DNA of 64,000 nt from Chitinophaga pinensis (GTDB lineage: Bacteria; Pseudomonadota; Gammaproteobacteria; Burkholderiales; SG8-41): positions 1-64,000 of the forward strand of contig CALQCM020000006.1 of assembly GCA_943329075.2 (NCBI GenBank). The letters are read 5' to 3'. This document shows, in pieces, positions 1 to 8,826 of this stretch. A program made the position numbers and the translations under genes. Every line of letters begins with the position of its first letter. Positions within the stretch are counted from its first letter, which is position 1. The notes beneath the pieces are model-generated. The model had not been told where the DNA came from. It was given only the letters and a program-made list of their open reading frames with translations, and searched no databases.

Positions 1-126
1 CTCCTTCCCCCCTTGTGGGGGAAGGCAGGGATGGGGGGACAGCTTACGCTTCACCCTCACCCCTGCCCTCTCCCATCAAGGGAGAGGGAGTTCTCTTTTG
101 CGCCTTCCCCCACAAGGGGGAAGGGA
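1..126. repeat. CCTTCCCCC-family inverted-repeat element, copy 1
   Basis: CTTCCCCCCTTGTGGGGGAAG near the left end is answered by CCTTCCCCCACAAGGGGGAAGG at about 103-124. A second hairpin, CCCTCTCCC...GGGAGAGGG, lies between them. The first ~50 bases match the element at 3111-3203 nearly exactly. The element may run past the window edge. No ORF is supported here. Confidence 0.75.
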
Positions 127-151
127 CCGTCTAACAAGCACCGCGAAAACT

Positions 152-1810
152 CTACTGCGGCTTATAAACCACCGGCGCCAGCGTGTTCTGATCGATCATC
201 ACATCGACGATCGCCGGCTTGCCGCTGGCGAACGCGCGCTGGATCGCGCCTTCGAGTTCCGCAGGCTTCGTCACATGCTCGCCATGCGCACCAAATACTT
301 TAGCCAGCGCGCCGAAATCGGGGTTGTTGTAGTCCACAGCAAAGAAGCGTCCGCCGTAGTGTTCGTTTTGAAACGCGCGTTCGTTGCCAAGGCCCTGATC
401 GTTGAACACCACATAGACGACGGGAATCTTTTCGCGCATTGCCGTTTCGAGTTCGCCGATATTGCACATGGCACCCATGTCGCCCGACGCGCACAGCACC
501 GGGCGATCGGGCCGCGCGAGTTTGGCACCGAGCGCGATCGGGAACGAACCGCCGACCGAGGCCCAGTCGTCGATGCACATGAAGGTGCCCGGCTCCCAGC
601 TCTTGAAATAGCTGCGCACATGTTTGCCGCCGTTGCCGGCATCGACCACACAGAGCCCGTTCTGTGGCAACACCTTGCGGATCATGTGGGCGACGAACTG
701 CGACTGGATCGGCACCGCGCTGTGGTTGACCATGCCTTGCAGTTCGCCTTCCCACGCGGCGCGCGCCTGCGCAACGTCGACCCAGCATTTGGTGAGTTTG
801 GCTTTGCTCACGCGTTCAGTCAGGCCAGCAATGAAGCTCGCCGTCGAACCGGTGACGCCGATGTCCACCGGAAAAACAATACCGATCTGGCCGGGCGCGC
901 TGCTGTGATGCACGAGTTTGGCCTTCTCGCTGAAGATGCCGTACTTGTGCAGGGTCGAGAAGGTATCAATGTGCGCGCCGATGGCGATGATGAGATCGGC
1001 CTTGGGCACGATACGGTTGGCGCTGCCGAAACCGCTGCGGCCGAGTGGCCCCAAGGCCAGCGCGTGCGACGTCGGAAAGGCATCGGGTGAATACTGCAGC
1101 GCGCCGACCGGAATGCCGGTCTGCTCGGCGAGTTTCGCCATCGCGGCAGTGGCGTTTTCCCGAATGAGGCCGTGGCCGACGACAAACACCGGCTGCTTTG
1201 CCGCTTTCAATAATGCAAACACTGCATCGAGCTGCGCGGCATCGCAGGTCGGCAGCACGCTGTTGCGATATTTTTCCGGCGCGATGTCTTCGACAGTGGT
1301 TTGTTCGAGCAGGATTTCACTCGACGCTTCGATATGCGTCGGGCCCTGCGGTTCGGTCAACGCCACGCGAAAGGCCTTGCGCACCAGTTCCTGCACCTTG
1401 CCGACGTTCGGAATGCTGTAGGCCCATTTGGTGATCGGACGCATGAAGGTAGTCTGGTCCATGTCCTGCGTCGAGTCGCGTTCGCGCACCACACTTTCCT
1501 GCACGCCGCAGATACTAATCACCGGCACGTTGCCGCGATGCGCCGCGGCAATGCCGGTGGCGAGGTTGGTCACCCCCGGCCCTTCGGTCGCCGTGACGAT
1601 GCCGGGTTTGCCCGAGGCCCGCGCATAACCGTAAGCCATGAAGGCCGCGCCCTGTTCGTGACGCGTGAGGATGAAGCGGATCTCGGGCGTGGCGCGCAGT
1701 TCGTCGAGAATCGCGAGGTTCTGTGTGCCGGGAATGCCGAAGACGTGATCGACTTTTTCGCGGAGCAAGGCGTCGACGAGCGCGCGAGCGCCGGTGGATT
1801 TTTTGGTCAT
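152..1810 (-). CDS. thiamine-diphosphate-dependent enzyme, acetolactate-synthase-like
   Basis: A 552-residue protein of the acetolactate synthase/benzoylformate decarboxylase superfamily. The N-terminal ThDP-pyrimidine domain carries the activating Glu52 in TRHEQGA. A central domain follows, then a C-terminal diphosphate-binding domain with the GDM...N signature at about 442-471. Length is normal for large catalytic subunits. No regulatory small subunit (ilvH) is adjacent, so a catabolic decarboxylase or carboligase is more likely than valine/isoleucine synthesis; the substrate cannot be read from sequence. GAGGAAAC precedes the ATG at a good distance. It is transcribed alone, with a repeat element between it and the next minus-strand gene. 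A second, distant family member lies at 31215-32864. Confidence 0.9.
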   Translation of the reverse strand: MTKKSTGARALVDALLREKVDHVFGIPGTQNLAILDELRATPEIRFILTRHEQGAAFMAYGYARASGKPGIVTATEGPGVTNLATGIAAAHRGNVPVISICGVQESVVRERDSTQDMDQTTFMRPITKWAYSIPNVGKVQELVRKAFRVALTEPQGPTHIEASSEILLEQTTVEDIAPEKYRNSVLPTCDAAQLDAVFALLKAAKQPVFVVGHGLIRENATAAMAKLAEQTGIPVGALQYSPDAFPTSHALALGPLGRSGFGSANRIVPKADLIIAIGAHIDTFSTLHKYGIFSEKAKLVHHSSAPGQIGIVFPVDIGVTGSTASFIAGLTERVSKAKLTKCWVDVAQARAAWEGELQGMVNHSAVPIQSQFVAHMIRKVLPQNGLCVVDAGNGGKHVRSYFKSWEPGTFMCIDDWASVGGSFPIALGAKLARPDRPVLCASGDMGAMCNIGELETAMREKIPVVYVVFNDQGLGNERAFQNEHYGGRFFAVDYNNPDFGALAKVFGAHGEHVTKPAELEGAIQRAFASGKPAIVDVMIDQNTLAPVVYKPQ

Positions 1811-1874
1811 TGTTGTTTCCTCGTTCAGACTTCTATTTGCGGCTTTTGAAAATCACCGCAATCGTTGCCCCTGC

Positions 1875-1941
1875 CGTCATTCCCGCGAAAGCGGGAATCC
1901 AGAAGGAAGAACCTGGATCCCCGCTTTCGCGGGGACGACGG
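1875..1941. repeat. ATTCCC/GGGAAT palindromic element, copy a
   Basis: A short element with a perfect inner palindrome ATTCCCGCGAAAGCGGGAAT on the left and its diverged inverse (CCCCGCTTTCGCGGGG) on the right, so the whole unit is also an inverted repeat. It matches the ends of the copies at 5825, 39860, 46821 and 55401. The inner motif fits the Neisseria dRS3 consensus (ATTCCC-N8-GGGAAT). Confidence 0.85.
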
Positions 1942-1994
1942 TTATTGAAATTCGACCGTTCGCGCAAATCGTTGCGCGAGGGATGCAGTCAAAT

Positions 1995-2918
1995 CTAACG
2001 CACTTTCAACACCAGCTTGCCGCGAAAATGCCGCCCCTTGCTCACCGCATTGGCTTTCGCCGCGTCGGCCAGCGCAAACGTCGTGATTTCCGGCACTTTC
2101 ACCGCGCCGCTGGTGATCAGCGAGACGATGCGGTCGAGATGCGCGCGATCGCGGCCGACTTTCGGGCGCAGGCCTTTGACGTCGGTACGCGTGGTGGCAG
2201 GCGCGTTCGCACCCGAAGCGATGAAGGCCGCGCGGCCGCCCGGCTTCAGCACATCGTAGGCGTGCGTGGCGACATCACCGCCGACGGTATCGAACACCGC
2301 ATCGATGTTCGACACCACTTTCGTGAAGTCGTCTTTGTTGTAATCGATGATCTGGTCGGGGCCGAGCGTTTGCAGATAGGCGTGGTTCGCCGCGCTTGCG
2401 GTGGTAATCACGCGCGCGCCGATGTGTTTGGCAATCTGAATGGCAAAACTCGCGACACCGCCGGCACCGCCCTGGATCAGGATGGTTTCGCCAGCTTTCA
2501 GTTGCAGCGTGTCTTCGACCGACACCAGCGCGGTCAGACCGATCAGCGCCACGGCGGCAGTTTCAACGTGTGTGAGCTTCGCCGGTTTCTTCGCGATAAT
2601 AGCTTCGCGGATCGCGACTTTCTCCGCATAGGCCGCTTCAATGCCAACGTCGCAGACGCCGAACACTTCGTCGCCGATCTTGAAATCCTTCACGCCTTCG
2701 CCGAGTGCCGACACCACACCGGAGAAATCGCGTCCCGGGCTGTACGGCAGAAACCCGACCGGGCCGTAGGAACCGGCGACCACGCGCCAGTCGGCGCCGT
2801 TGACACTCGCCGCGTGCACATCAACCAGCACCTGGCCCGGGCCCGCGACGGGGTCTTTGTATTCGCCGTATTGCAGTTCTTCGGGGCCGCCGTGTTTGGT
2901 GAAAAATGCTGCTTTCAT
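1995..2918 (-). CDS. NADP-dependent MDR-family oxidoreductase (quinone-reductase-like)
   Basis: A 307-residue medium-chain dehydrogenase/reductase without the structural-zinc cysteine cluster, in the zeta-crystallin/NADPH:quinone oxidoreductase branch. It starts MKAAFFTKHGG, has the GroES-like N-terminal domain, and shows the Rossmann signature GGAGGVASFAIQ near the middle. I chose the ATG at 2918 over an upstream in-frame one at 3044 because AGGAG precedes it and the family starts here; the extra 42 residues look like non-coding sequence. It probably reduces quinones or alpha,beta-unsaturated carbonyls. No partner gene is directly adjacent. Confidence 0.88.
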   Translation of the reverse strand: MKAAFFTKHGGPEELQYGEYKDPVAGPGQVLVDVHAASVNGADWRVVAGSYGPVGFLPYSPGRDFSGVVSALGEGVKDFKIGDEVFGVCDVGIEAAYAEKVAIREAIIAKKPAKLTHVETAAVALIGLTALVSVEDTLQLKAGETILIQGGAGGVASFAIQIAKHIGARVITTASAANHAYLQTLGPDQIIDYNKDDFTKVVSNIDAVFDTVGGDVATHAYDVLKPGGRAAFIASGANAPATTRTDVKGLRPKVGRDRAHLDRIVSLITSGAVKVPEITTFALADAAKANAVSKGRHFRGKLVLKVR

Positions 2919-3031
2919 TTGCGCTTTCTCCTGTGGGAATTTTTTGCGTGGCGGAATGCTAGCACGCGGCGCGAGCGTTTGATCGCCGATGCGTATCACA
3001 GTCTGACGCTCGCGGCACACCCGATTGCGCG

Positions 3032-3089
3032 GTAGGGTGCGCACAGCGCACGCGTAACGGCCGTATACGGTGCGCGGTGCGCACCCTAC
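3032..3089. repeat. GTAGGGTGCGCA 58-bp inverted-repeat element, copy 1
   Basis: The 58-bp unit begins GTAGGGTGCGCA and ends with the exact inverse TGCGCACCCTAC. It has the same length and ends as the copy at 4291-4348, with a different centre. No coding capacity. It lies in the 2919-3289 gene-free stretch together with the C-rich element that follows. Confidence 0.85.
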
Positions 3090-3110
3090 AAGCTGCGGGA
3101 GTTTGGTTTT

Positions 3111-3203
3111 CTCCTTCCCCCCTTGTGGGGGAAGGTGGGGATGGGGGGACAGCTAACGCTTCCTTCCCCCCTTCCTGTCCTTCCCCCACAAGGGGGGAAG
3201 GGA
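3111..3203. repeat. CCTTCCCCC-family inverted-repeat element, copy 2
   Basis: Begins CTCCTTCCCCCCTTGTGGGG like the element at the window's left end and continues with the same GATGGGGGGACAGCT stretch. It closes with CCTTCCCCCACAAGGGGG. The two copies share about the first 50 bases; copy 2 lacks the CTCTCCC insert. Confidence 0.8.
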
Positions 3204-3289
3204 CGCACTAAAACGGCCCCCACGAATTGCAAATTTCACCGTGCTATCCTGCTAGCCGCAGCTAATGCGTGGCAACCAAGGGGGGCACC

Positions 3290-4249
3290 ATGACGATCAA
3301 AAATACCGTGCTGTTGTTATTGCTCGCAGCGGCCTTGCCCGGCGCCTGGGCGCAAACCGCCTGGCCGAACAAGCCGGTGCGCATCGTCGTGCCGTTTCCG
3401 CCGGGCGGCAATACCGATGTTGTCGCGCGCCTGCTGGCGCCACGGCTGGCCGAGGAATACGGCCAGCAGTTCGTCGTCGATAACCGCGGCGGCGCCGGCG
3501 GCACGGTCGGCGCCGAGATCGTCGCGCGCGCCGCACCCGACGGCCTGACACTCATCGTCTGCGCCTCGACCTACGCGTCGAGTGCCGCGCTCTACAACCT
3601 GCCCTATGATCCGGTCGGCGGCATTGCGCCCATCGGACTGATCACTACCGGTCCGCTGATGCTGGCGGCAAGCCCCTCGGTGAAAGCGAACAATCTCAAA
3701 GAATTCGTCGAACTGCTGCGCGCAAAACCGCGCGGCATGGCGTTCGGCTCGTCGGGCACCGGCAGCGTGCCGCAACTCGCCACTGAGTTGATGCTGCAGA
3801 TGACGAAGACCGAGGCGGTGCACGTGCCCTACAAGGGCGACACGCCGGCGATTGCCGATCTGATGGGCGGCCACATCCAGTTTTTGATGAGCTCACCACT
3901 GGCGATCATTCAGCAGATCAAGGCCGGCCGCCTGCGCGGCATCGGCGTCACCACCGAACAACGCTCGCAGGTGATGCCAGAATTGCCGGCAATTGGCGAG
4001 GCGGTGCCCGGTTACTCGACGACAACGTGGTTCGCGATGTGGGCGCCGGCCGGCACGCCGAAGGAAATCATCAACCGCCTCAACCAGTCGATCACGCGCT
4101 ATGCGCAGCACCCGGATATCGCGTCACGCCTGCGCGCCGACGGCATGGAGCCCGCAGCCTCCACGCCGGAGGAATTTTCGCGCTTCATTGGCGAGGAAAT
4201 TGCGAAATGGTCGAAGGTGGTGAAGGCCGGCAACATCAAGGTTGATTGA
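3290..4249 (+). CDS. Bug1: tripartite tricarboxylate transporter solute receptor (TctC/Bug family)
   Basis: A 319-residue periplasmic binding protein. A Sec signal ends at about GAWA (residue 21), followed by the family start WPNKPVRIVVPFPPGG. Also present are DNRGGAGG, PDGLT, the ligand-loop VPYKGDTP and APAGTPKE. The ATG at 3290 follows AAGGGGGG and begins a clean signal peptide; an in-frame start 21 bases upstream is less likely. Bug proteins are receptors for carboxylates or amides, but no TctA/TctB is present, so the ligand is unknown. It is flanked by 58-bp repeats and is convergent with the alpha/beta hydrolase at 4363. Confidence 0.93.
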   Translation: MTIKNTVLLLLLAAALPGAWAQTAWPNKPVRIVVPFPPGGNTDVVARLLAPRLAEEYGQQFVVDNRGGAGGTVGAEIVARAAPDGLTLIVCASTYASSAALYNLPYDPVGGIAPIGLITTGPLMLAASPSVKANNLKEFVELLRAKPRGMAFGSSGTGSVPQLATELMLQMTKTEAVHVPYKGDTPAIADLMGGHIQFLMSSPLAIIQQIKAGRLRGIGVTTEQRSQVMPELPAIGEAVPGYSTTTWFAMWAPAGTPKEIINRLNQSITRYAQHPDIASRLRADGMEPAASTPEEFSRFIGEEIAKWSKVVKAGNIKVD

Positions 4250-4290
4250 CCGGCTGTGCAACGTTGCGGGACGCGTTCCCCTACGATCGC

Positions 4291-4348
4291 GTAGGGTGCG
4301 CACTGCGCACCATTCACCACCTGACCGCGTGCGCGGTGCGCACCCTAC
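4291..4348. repeat. GTAGGGTGCGCA 58-bp inverted-repeat element, copy 2
   Basis: Starts GTAGGGTGCGCA and ends TGCGCACCCTAC, 58 bp as in copy 1. It fills the gap between two convergent stop codons (4249 and 4363) and could act as a transcription barrier for both genes, since no classical T-tract terminator is visible there. Confidence 0.85.
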
Positions 4349-4362
4349 CAAGTCGCTTTGGG

Positions 4363-5619
4363 CTATTTTTTCAACGTCCGTGGATGCGGCCGCCGCTCTA
4401 CCGCGCCGCTGCTCGTCACCCAATCAAGATATTCCTCTGCCGGTTTGCCGGCCATGCGATCAAGCAGCCAGTCGCCGGCGATGGCGTTGTATTTCGGCCC
4501 CAGCACCAGCGACGGCGAGCCGGAGAGTGCGTGGCGCTCGCCCTCGTAGACCACGATCGGCGACGGGCTGCCGCAGCGCGCAGCGAGATTGAGGGTGTGG
4601 ACGATCGGCGAGAGTTCGTCTTTTTCACCAATGATGTTGAGCCAGGGCACCTTCATCTCACCGATCATCGGCCGCAGGTCCATCTTCGCGGCCATGCGAT
4701 CGAACTCGGCTTCGTCATGCAGGTCGGTCATCCACATGAAACGCTTTTTGTAGGTCGGGCTCGCGCATTCGAAAATCATGTGGCAACCCGGTTCGTGGCA
4801 GCAGCGCTCGACGACGCAGCCCTTCATCTGCGGCTGCGTGATCGCCACCTGCGTCATCCAGTAGGAGCCGAAGCTCGTCGCGAAGCAGGCAATCTTGTCC
4901 GGGTCGACCTCGGGGCGCGAGAGCAAAAACTTCATCATTGCCTCGCCGGCCTGGATCCAGTTGTCTTCGGTGACATAAGCACCAAGCAGCGGCGCTTCGC
5001 CCTGCCCCGGGCCGTCAACGGCGAGCACAGCAAAACCGCGGCTGAGAAAACGCTCGCCATATTGCGCGACCTGCAGTTCCTTGCGCGAATCCATGCCGCC
5101 CGAGGCAAGGATGGTCGGCACGCGGCCGCCGCTGTAGCCCGGCGGCAGATGCAGCAGCGCCGGAATCTTCGCGTTGCCGAACGGAATCTGGAAGCGCTGC
5201 ACCTTGTGCGGCGCGTAACGGATCCAGCCATCGTAGTTGGCGTTGAGGCGGTCGTAAATGCGCCGCAGTTCTTCATCGTCATCGCAAATTGCCCACGCCG
5301 CGGGTGTCAACATGATGGCGGCGGCGAAATAATCTTCGCGCGCGGTGACGAAGTGGCCCTTCTCTTCGGCCAGCTTTGCGGAGCGCTCGCGGCGCGCCGC
5401 GGCAGCCATGAAGGCCGGTGCGATGTCTTCATATTTTTTGATACGCGCCTTGGCCCAATTAAATTCCTGCGTGGCGTCGGTGCCGATCACGCGCAGCGTG
5501 TAACCGCTACGCGGCTGGTCCCAATCGATGTTCTCGGCGCGAATCACGGTGTCCAGCAGCCATTGCTGTTCGAACCAGCGCTTGGGCCCCCAGGTCGTGG
5601 CCTTGGCATGAATGCTCAT
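4363..5619 (-). CDS. alpha/beta hydrolase of the DHPON-hydrolase/FrsA-like type
   Basis: A 418-residue hydrolase with a long helical N-terminal part (about 1-150) and an alpha/beta core. The probable triad is Ser249 in ATSFG (Ala replaces the first Gly of GxSxG), Asp334 in GEKDE and His363 in GERHA. The architecture resembles 2,6-dihydroxypseudooxynicotine hydrolase and related C-C or ester hydrolases. No signal peptide, so it is cytoplasmic. It is convergent with Bug1, which may supply its substrate; this is inferred from proximity only. Confidence 0.82.
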   Translation of the reverse strand: MSIHAKATTWGPKRWFEQQWLLDTVIRAENIDWDQPRSGYTLRVIGTDATQEFNWAKARIKKYEDIAPAFMAAAARRERSAKLAEEKGHFVTAREDYFAAAIMLTPAAWAICDDDEELRRIYDRLNANYDGWIRYAPHKVQRFQIPFGNAKIPALLHLPPGYSGGRVPTILASGGMDSRKELQVAQYGERFLSRGFAVLAVDGPGQGEAPLLGAYVTEDNWIQAGEAMMKFLLSRPEVDPDKIACFATSFGSYWMTQVAITQPQMKGCVVERCCHEPGCHMIFECASPTYKKRFMWMTDLHDEAEFDRMAAKMDLRPMIGEMKVPWLNIIGEKDELSPIVHTLNLAARCGSPSPIVVYEGERHALSGSPSLVLGPKYNAIAGDWLLDRMAGKPAEEYLDWVTSSGAVERRPHPRTLKK

Positions 5620-5967
5620 CGGTGTGCTCTTTCAGTGGAGTTGTGAAAACGCAGGACGGCTCGGGGACCGTTCACTTTATTGATGCAGCTTTGCGGTAAC
5701 ACTAAAGCATGCGGTCGGCGAGCGTCAACCACTGGCCGCGCCGATTGCGCCGCGCCTTCTTGTGGCGTTGCATCGGACATGCTAGGTTAGCAAGCAAGAA
5801 CAATAGCCATTCGCTGTAAGATTTGTCATTCCCGCGAAAGCGGGAATCCAGCTTTCAGGGAACCGGAAGCGCAATTCAATGCCTGGACTCCCGCTTTCGC
5901 GGGAGTGACGGTTACTTTCAAAGCAGTCACACAATTAATGCAAAAGCAGAATTTGAGGAACGGCACC
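5620..5967. other. gene-free stretch between divergent genes
   Basis: About 350 bases between the hydrolase start (5619, minus) and the Bug2 start (5968, plus). It holds the ATTCCC/GGGAAT element at 5825-5911. The remaining ~200 bases should contain both promoters, but I see no convincing -35/-10 pair, and no ORF with a ribosome site. Confidence 0.6.
5825..5911. repeat. ATTCCC/GGGAAT palindromic element, copy b
   Basis: Left palindrome ATTCCCGCGAAAGCGGGAAT is followed by ~40 unrelated bases and then CTCCCGCTTTCGCGGGAG. Same ends as copy a, longer centre. It lies 57 bases upstream of the Bug2 start, within that gene's probable 5' leader. Confidence 0.85.
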
Positions 5968-6957
5968 ATGTTCAGAATTTCAGTCGCGATTGCGACGATA
6001 TTGGCTACGGGATTGGTTTCGGGAATTCCGGTTGCATTGAGCGCGCAATCTTCAGACGATGCCTCTGCCTATCCGGCGCGGCCAATCCGCATCATCGTGC
6101 CCTATCAAACCGGCGGCCTGCCCGATATCGCCGCGCGCCTGCTGGCGCCGCGCCTGACGGATATCTGGAAGCAACCGGTGGTGATCGACAACCGCACCGG
6201 TGCCGGCGGCATCATCGGCACGGAGATCGTGGCAAAAGCCAACCCTGACGGTTACACATTGGTATTCGTGTCCTCGGGCCATGTGGCGTTGCCGGCGGTG
6301 AATTCGCAGATCCCCTTTGATCCGCGCAAGGATTTCGCCGCGGTGGCGATGGGTGCGGTCGGCGCCTACTGTCTGGTGGTCGCGCCCTCGCTCGGCGTGA
6401 AATCGGTGAAAGAGCTCATCGCGCTCGCACAAAGCAAGCCGGGGCAACTTAATTTCGCCTCGGCCGGCATCGGCACCGGCACGCACTTTGCCGCCGAACT
6501 GTTTAGGGACCTCGCCAAAATCGATGCCTTACATATTGCCTTTCGCGGTATCCCCGATGGACTGACCGACACCATGGGCGGGCGCACACAGTTCTTCATG
6601 CCGCCGCTGGCCAGCGCTTCCGCACTGGCGAAAGACGGCAAACTGCTGATCCTCGCCGTATCGCGCCGCGTGCCCGGCTATGAAAGTATTCCGACGCTGT
6701 CAGAATCGGGCCTTGGCAAATTCAACTGGGACGCCTGGGGCGGCCTGCTGGCACCGGCGAAAACGCCGCGCGCGATCATCAACAAGCTCAATGCGGAAAT
6801 CAACCGCATCCTGACGATACCGGAAGTGCGTCAGCGCGTTGTTGCACTCGGCGCCGACATCGTGCCACTGACGCCGGCCGAATTCGACAAGCTGATTGAC
6901 GAACAGATCCAGATGACGACCTCGCTGGCCAAACGCGCGGGGATCAAGCCGCTGTAA
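5968..6957 (+). CDS. Bug2: TctC/Bug-family periplasmic receptor
   Basis: A 329-residue receptor with a signal peptide cut near VALSAQ. It has YPARPIRIIVPYQTGG, DNRTGAGG, PDGYT and APAKTPRA. The usual VPYKG loop reads AFRGI here, a departure at a ligand-facing position. I chose the ATG at 5968 because GAGGAA precedes it and a typical signal peptide follows; longer starts at 5905 (GTG) and 5938 would run the gene into the repeat. It is the first gene of the operon Bug2 - CocE - Bug3 - asparaginase-like. Confidence 0.93.
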   Translation: MFRISVAIATILATGLVSGIPVALSAQSSDDASAYPARPIRIIVPYQTGGLPDIAARLLAPRLTDIWKQPVVIDNRTGAGGIIGTEIVAKANPDGYTLVFVSSGHVALPAVNSQIPFDPRKDFAAVAMGAVGAYCLVVAPSLGVKSVKELIALAQSKPGQLNFASAGIGTGTHFAAELFRDLAKIDALHIAFRGIPDGLTDTMGGRTQFFMPPLASASALAKDGKLLILAVSRRVPGYESIPTLSESGLGKFNWDAWGGLLAPAKTPRAIINKLNAEINRILTIPEVRQRVVALGADIVPLTPAEFDKLIDEQIQMTTSLAKRAGIKPL

Positions 6958-7057
6958 TCACCGCAATTCGGTGCCCCGCACGCGCGGCGCACCTGCTCAC
7001 ACACCAAAAATCAAAACATTTCGCACTGACCGCGCGGACAATCTTTGGGGGGAAACA

Positions 7058-8818
7058 ATGGCAAGCAAGGAAGACCGACCGATCGCCGAACGAATCGAAG
7101 TACGCGACGGCATGCGCATTCACTGGGATACGCCGATCACCATGGACGACGGTGTGGTGCTGCGCGCCGATATTTTCCAGCCGCTTGATGATGGACACTA
7201 CCCGGCCATCCTGACATACGGCCCCTATTCAAAAGGCCTCGCTTTTCAGGAAGGCAACAAAGGCAACTGGGAGATGCTCGTCAAACTGCATCCCGATGTC
7301 CTTGAGGGCTCGAGCAACAAATACCAGTGCTGGGAACTGGTTGATCCGGAGAAATGGGTGCCGGACGGGTACGTCTGCGTACGGGTCGATTCGCGCGGCA
7401 CCGGTCATTCGCCGGGACACATCGATTTCTGGTCGCCGCGCGAAACCAAAGATCTGTATGAATGCATCGAGTGGTCTGCAGAGCAACCCTGGTGCAACGG
7501 CAAGGTCGGTCTGAATGGAATTTCGTACTATGCAATGAACTCGTGGCAGGTTGCCTGCCTCGAACCGCCGCACCTCGCTGCGATGGCCACATGGGAAGGT
7601 GCAGGAGATTTCTACCGTGATGCCACGCGCCACGGCGGCATCATGAGCATGTTCCTCTCCGACTGGGTGCCGCGCGCGGTCAAGCGTGTGCAGTTCGGCG
7701 TTGGTGAACGCGGCACGCGCAGTGTGGTTACCGGCGATCTGGTCGCGGGGCCGCCAACGCTGCCTGAAGCGGAGCTTGAAAAAAACCGCGTCGATATCGA
7801 TGCGTGGATACTCGCACATCCTTTTGATGACTCAGAGCACCGCGCGCACTCGCCCGACTGGAGCCAGGTCAAGGTGCCGTTTCTGTCGGCCGCCAACTGG
7901 GGCGGCATGGGTCTGCATACCCGCGGCAATTTCGAGGGCTTTATACACGCGCCGGCGAAACAGAAATGGCTGGAAGCCCACGGCGGCGGCCACTGGGAAA
8001 GTTTCTACACGAAATACGGCGAGAACCTGCAGAAAAAATTCTTCGGTCATTTTCTCAAGGGTGAAGACACCGGTTGGGACAAACAACCGCCGGTTCTGCT
8101 GCAAGTGCGCCATCCGGACCGTTTCGTCGAGCGCGCTGAAAACGAATGGCCGCTGGCGCGCACACAGTGGACGAAGTACTACCTCAATCCGCAGGACTCG
8201 ACCCTCTCGACCAAGGCGCCCGCCGCCAATACAAAACTCGATTACGAGACCATGGGCGACGGCCTGCTGTTCATGACGCCACCGCTGGAGAACGAAATCG
8301 AAATCACCGGCCCGGTCGCGGCGAAATTGTTTGTTTCGTCGAAAACGCGCGATGCCGACATCTTTCTGGTCTTGCGCGTGTTCGCACCCGACGGCAGCGA
8401 AGTCACCTTCCGCGGCTCCAACGACCCGCGCGTTCCCGTGGGCATTGGCTGGCTGCGCGCCTCGCACCGCAAACTCGATCCGCAAAGCAGCCTGCCTTAC
8501 CGGCCGTGGCACACCCACGACGAAGCGCAACCACTCACGCCGGGCACACCGGTTGAGCTCGATGTCGAAATCTGGCCGACCTGCATAGTCGTGCCGGCCG
8601 GCTATCGTTTCGGCCTCGCGGTGCGCGGCAAGGACTATGTGCATCCCGGGCCGGAGATTTCGATACCCGGTGTGCTGTACACGTTGACCGGGGTCGGCCC
8701 TTTCCTGCACACCCACCCGAAAGACCGGCCGATGAAAATCTTCGGTGGCGTCAATACACTGCACTTCGATGCGAAGAATCAACCGTACGTGCTGTTGCCG
8801 ATCATTCCGCCGAAATAG
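7058..8818 (+). CDS. CocE/NonD-family serine hydrolase (X-Pro dipeptidyl-peptidase S15 type)
   Basis: A 586-residue hydrolase with the S15 alpha/beta domain and the C-terminal jelly-roll domain of the cocaine-esterase family. Probable nucleophile Ser156 in NGISYY; the family norm is GxSYxG, and the last Gly is replaced. A His follows in HGGGHWE. No signal peptide. The ATG at 7058 follows GGGGGGAAA; the 29 residues upstream in frame are not family-like. It begins 100 bases after Bug2 and is followed 8 bases on by Bug3, so co-transcription is likely. It is a close relative of 43023-44786, which also sits beside a Bug receptor. It presumably cleaves an ester or amide; the substrate is unknown. 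Confidence 0.9.
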   Translation: MASKEDRPIAERIEVRDGMRIHWDTPITMDDGVVLRADIFQPLDDGHYPAILTYGPYSKGLAFQEGNKGNWEMLVKLHPDVLEGSSNKYQCWELVDPEKWVPDGYVCVRVDSRGTGHSPGHIDFWSPRETKDLYECIEWSAEQPWCNGKVGLNGISYYAMNSWQVACLEPPHLAAMATWEGAGDFYRDATRHGGIMSMFLSDWVPRAVKRVQFGVGERGTRSVVTGDLVAGPPTLPEAELEKNRVDIDAWILAHPFDDSEHRAHSPDWSQVKVPFLSAANWGGMGLHTRGNFEGFIHAPAKQKWLEAHGGGHWESFYTKYGENLQKKFFGHFLKGEDTGWDKQPPVLLQVRHPDRFVERAENEWPLARTQWTKYYLNPQDSTLSTKAPAANTKLDYETMGDGLLFMTPPLENEIEITGPVAAKLFVSSKTRDADIFLVLRVFAPDGSEVTFRGSNDPRVPVGIGWLRASHRKLDPQSSLPYRPWHTHDEAQPLTPGTPVELDVEIWPTCIVVPAGYRFGLAVRGKDYVHPGPEISIPGVLYTLTGVGPFLHTHPKDRPMKIFGGVNTLHFDAKNQPYVLLPIIPPK

Positions 8819-8826
8819 AGGGCACT

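Noticed and set aside
1794-3035. A 413-codon plus-strand frame opposite the first MDR gene
   Set aside because: It crosses a palindromic repeat and gives an Arg/His-rich product.
4246-5646. A 466-codon plus-strand frame opposite the alpha/beta hydrolase
   Set aside because: Antisense shadow that also runs through a 58-bp repeat; the hydrolase on the other strand has a full catalytic triad.
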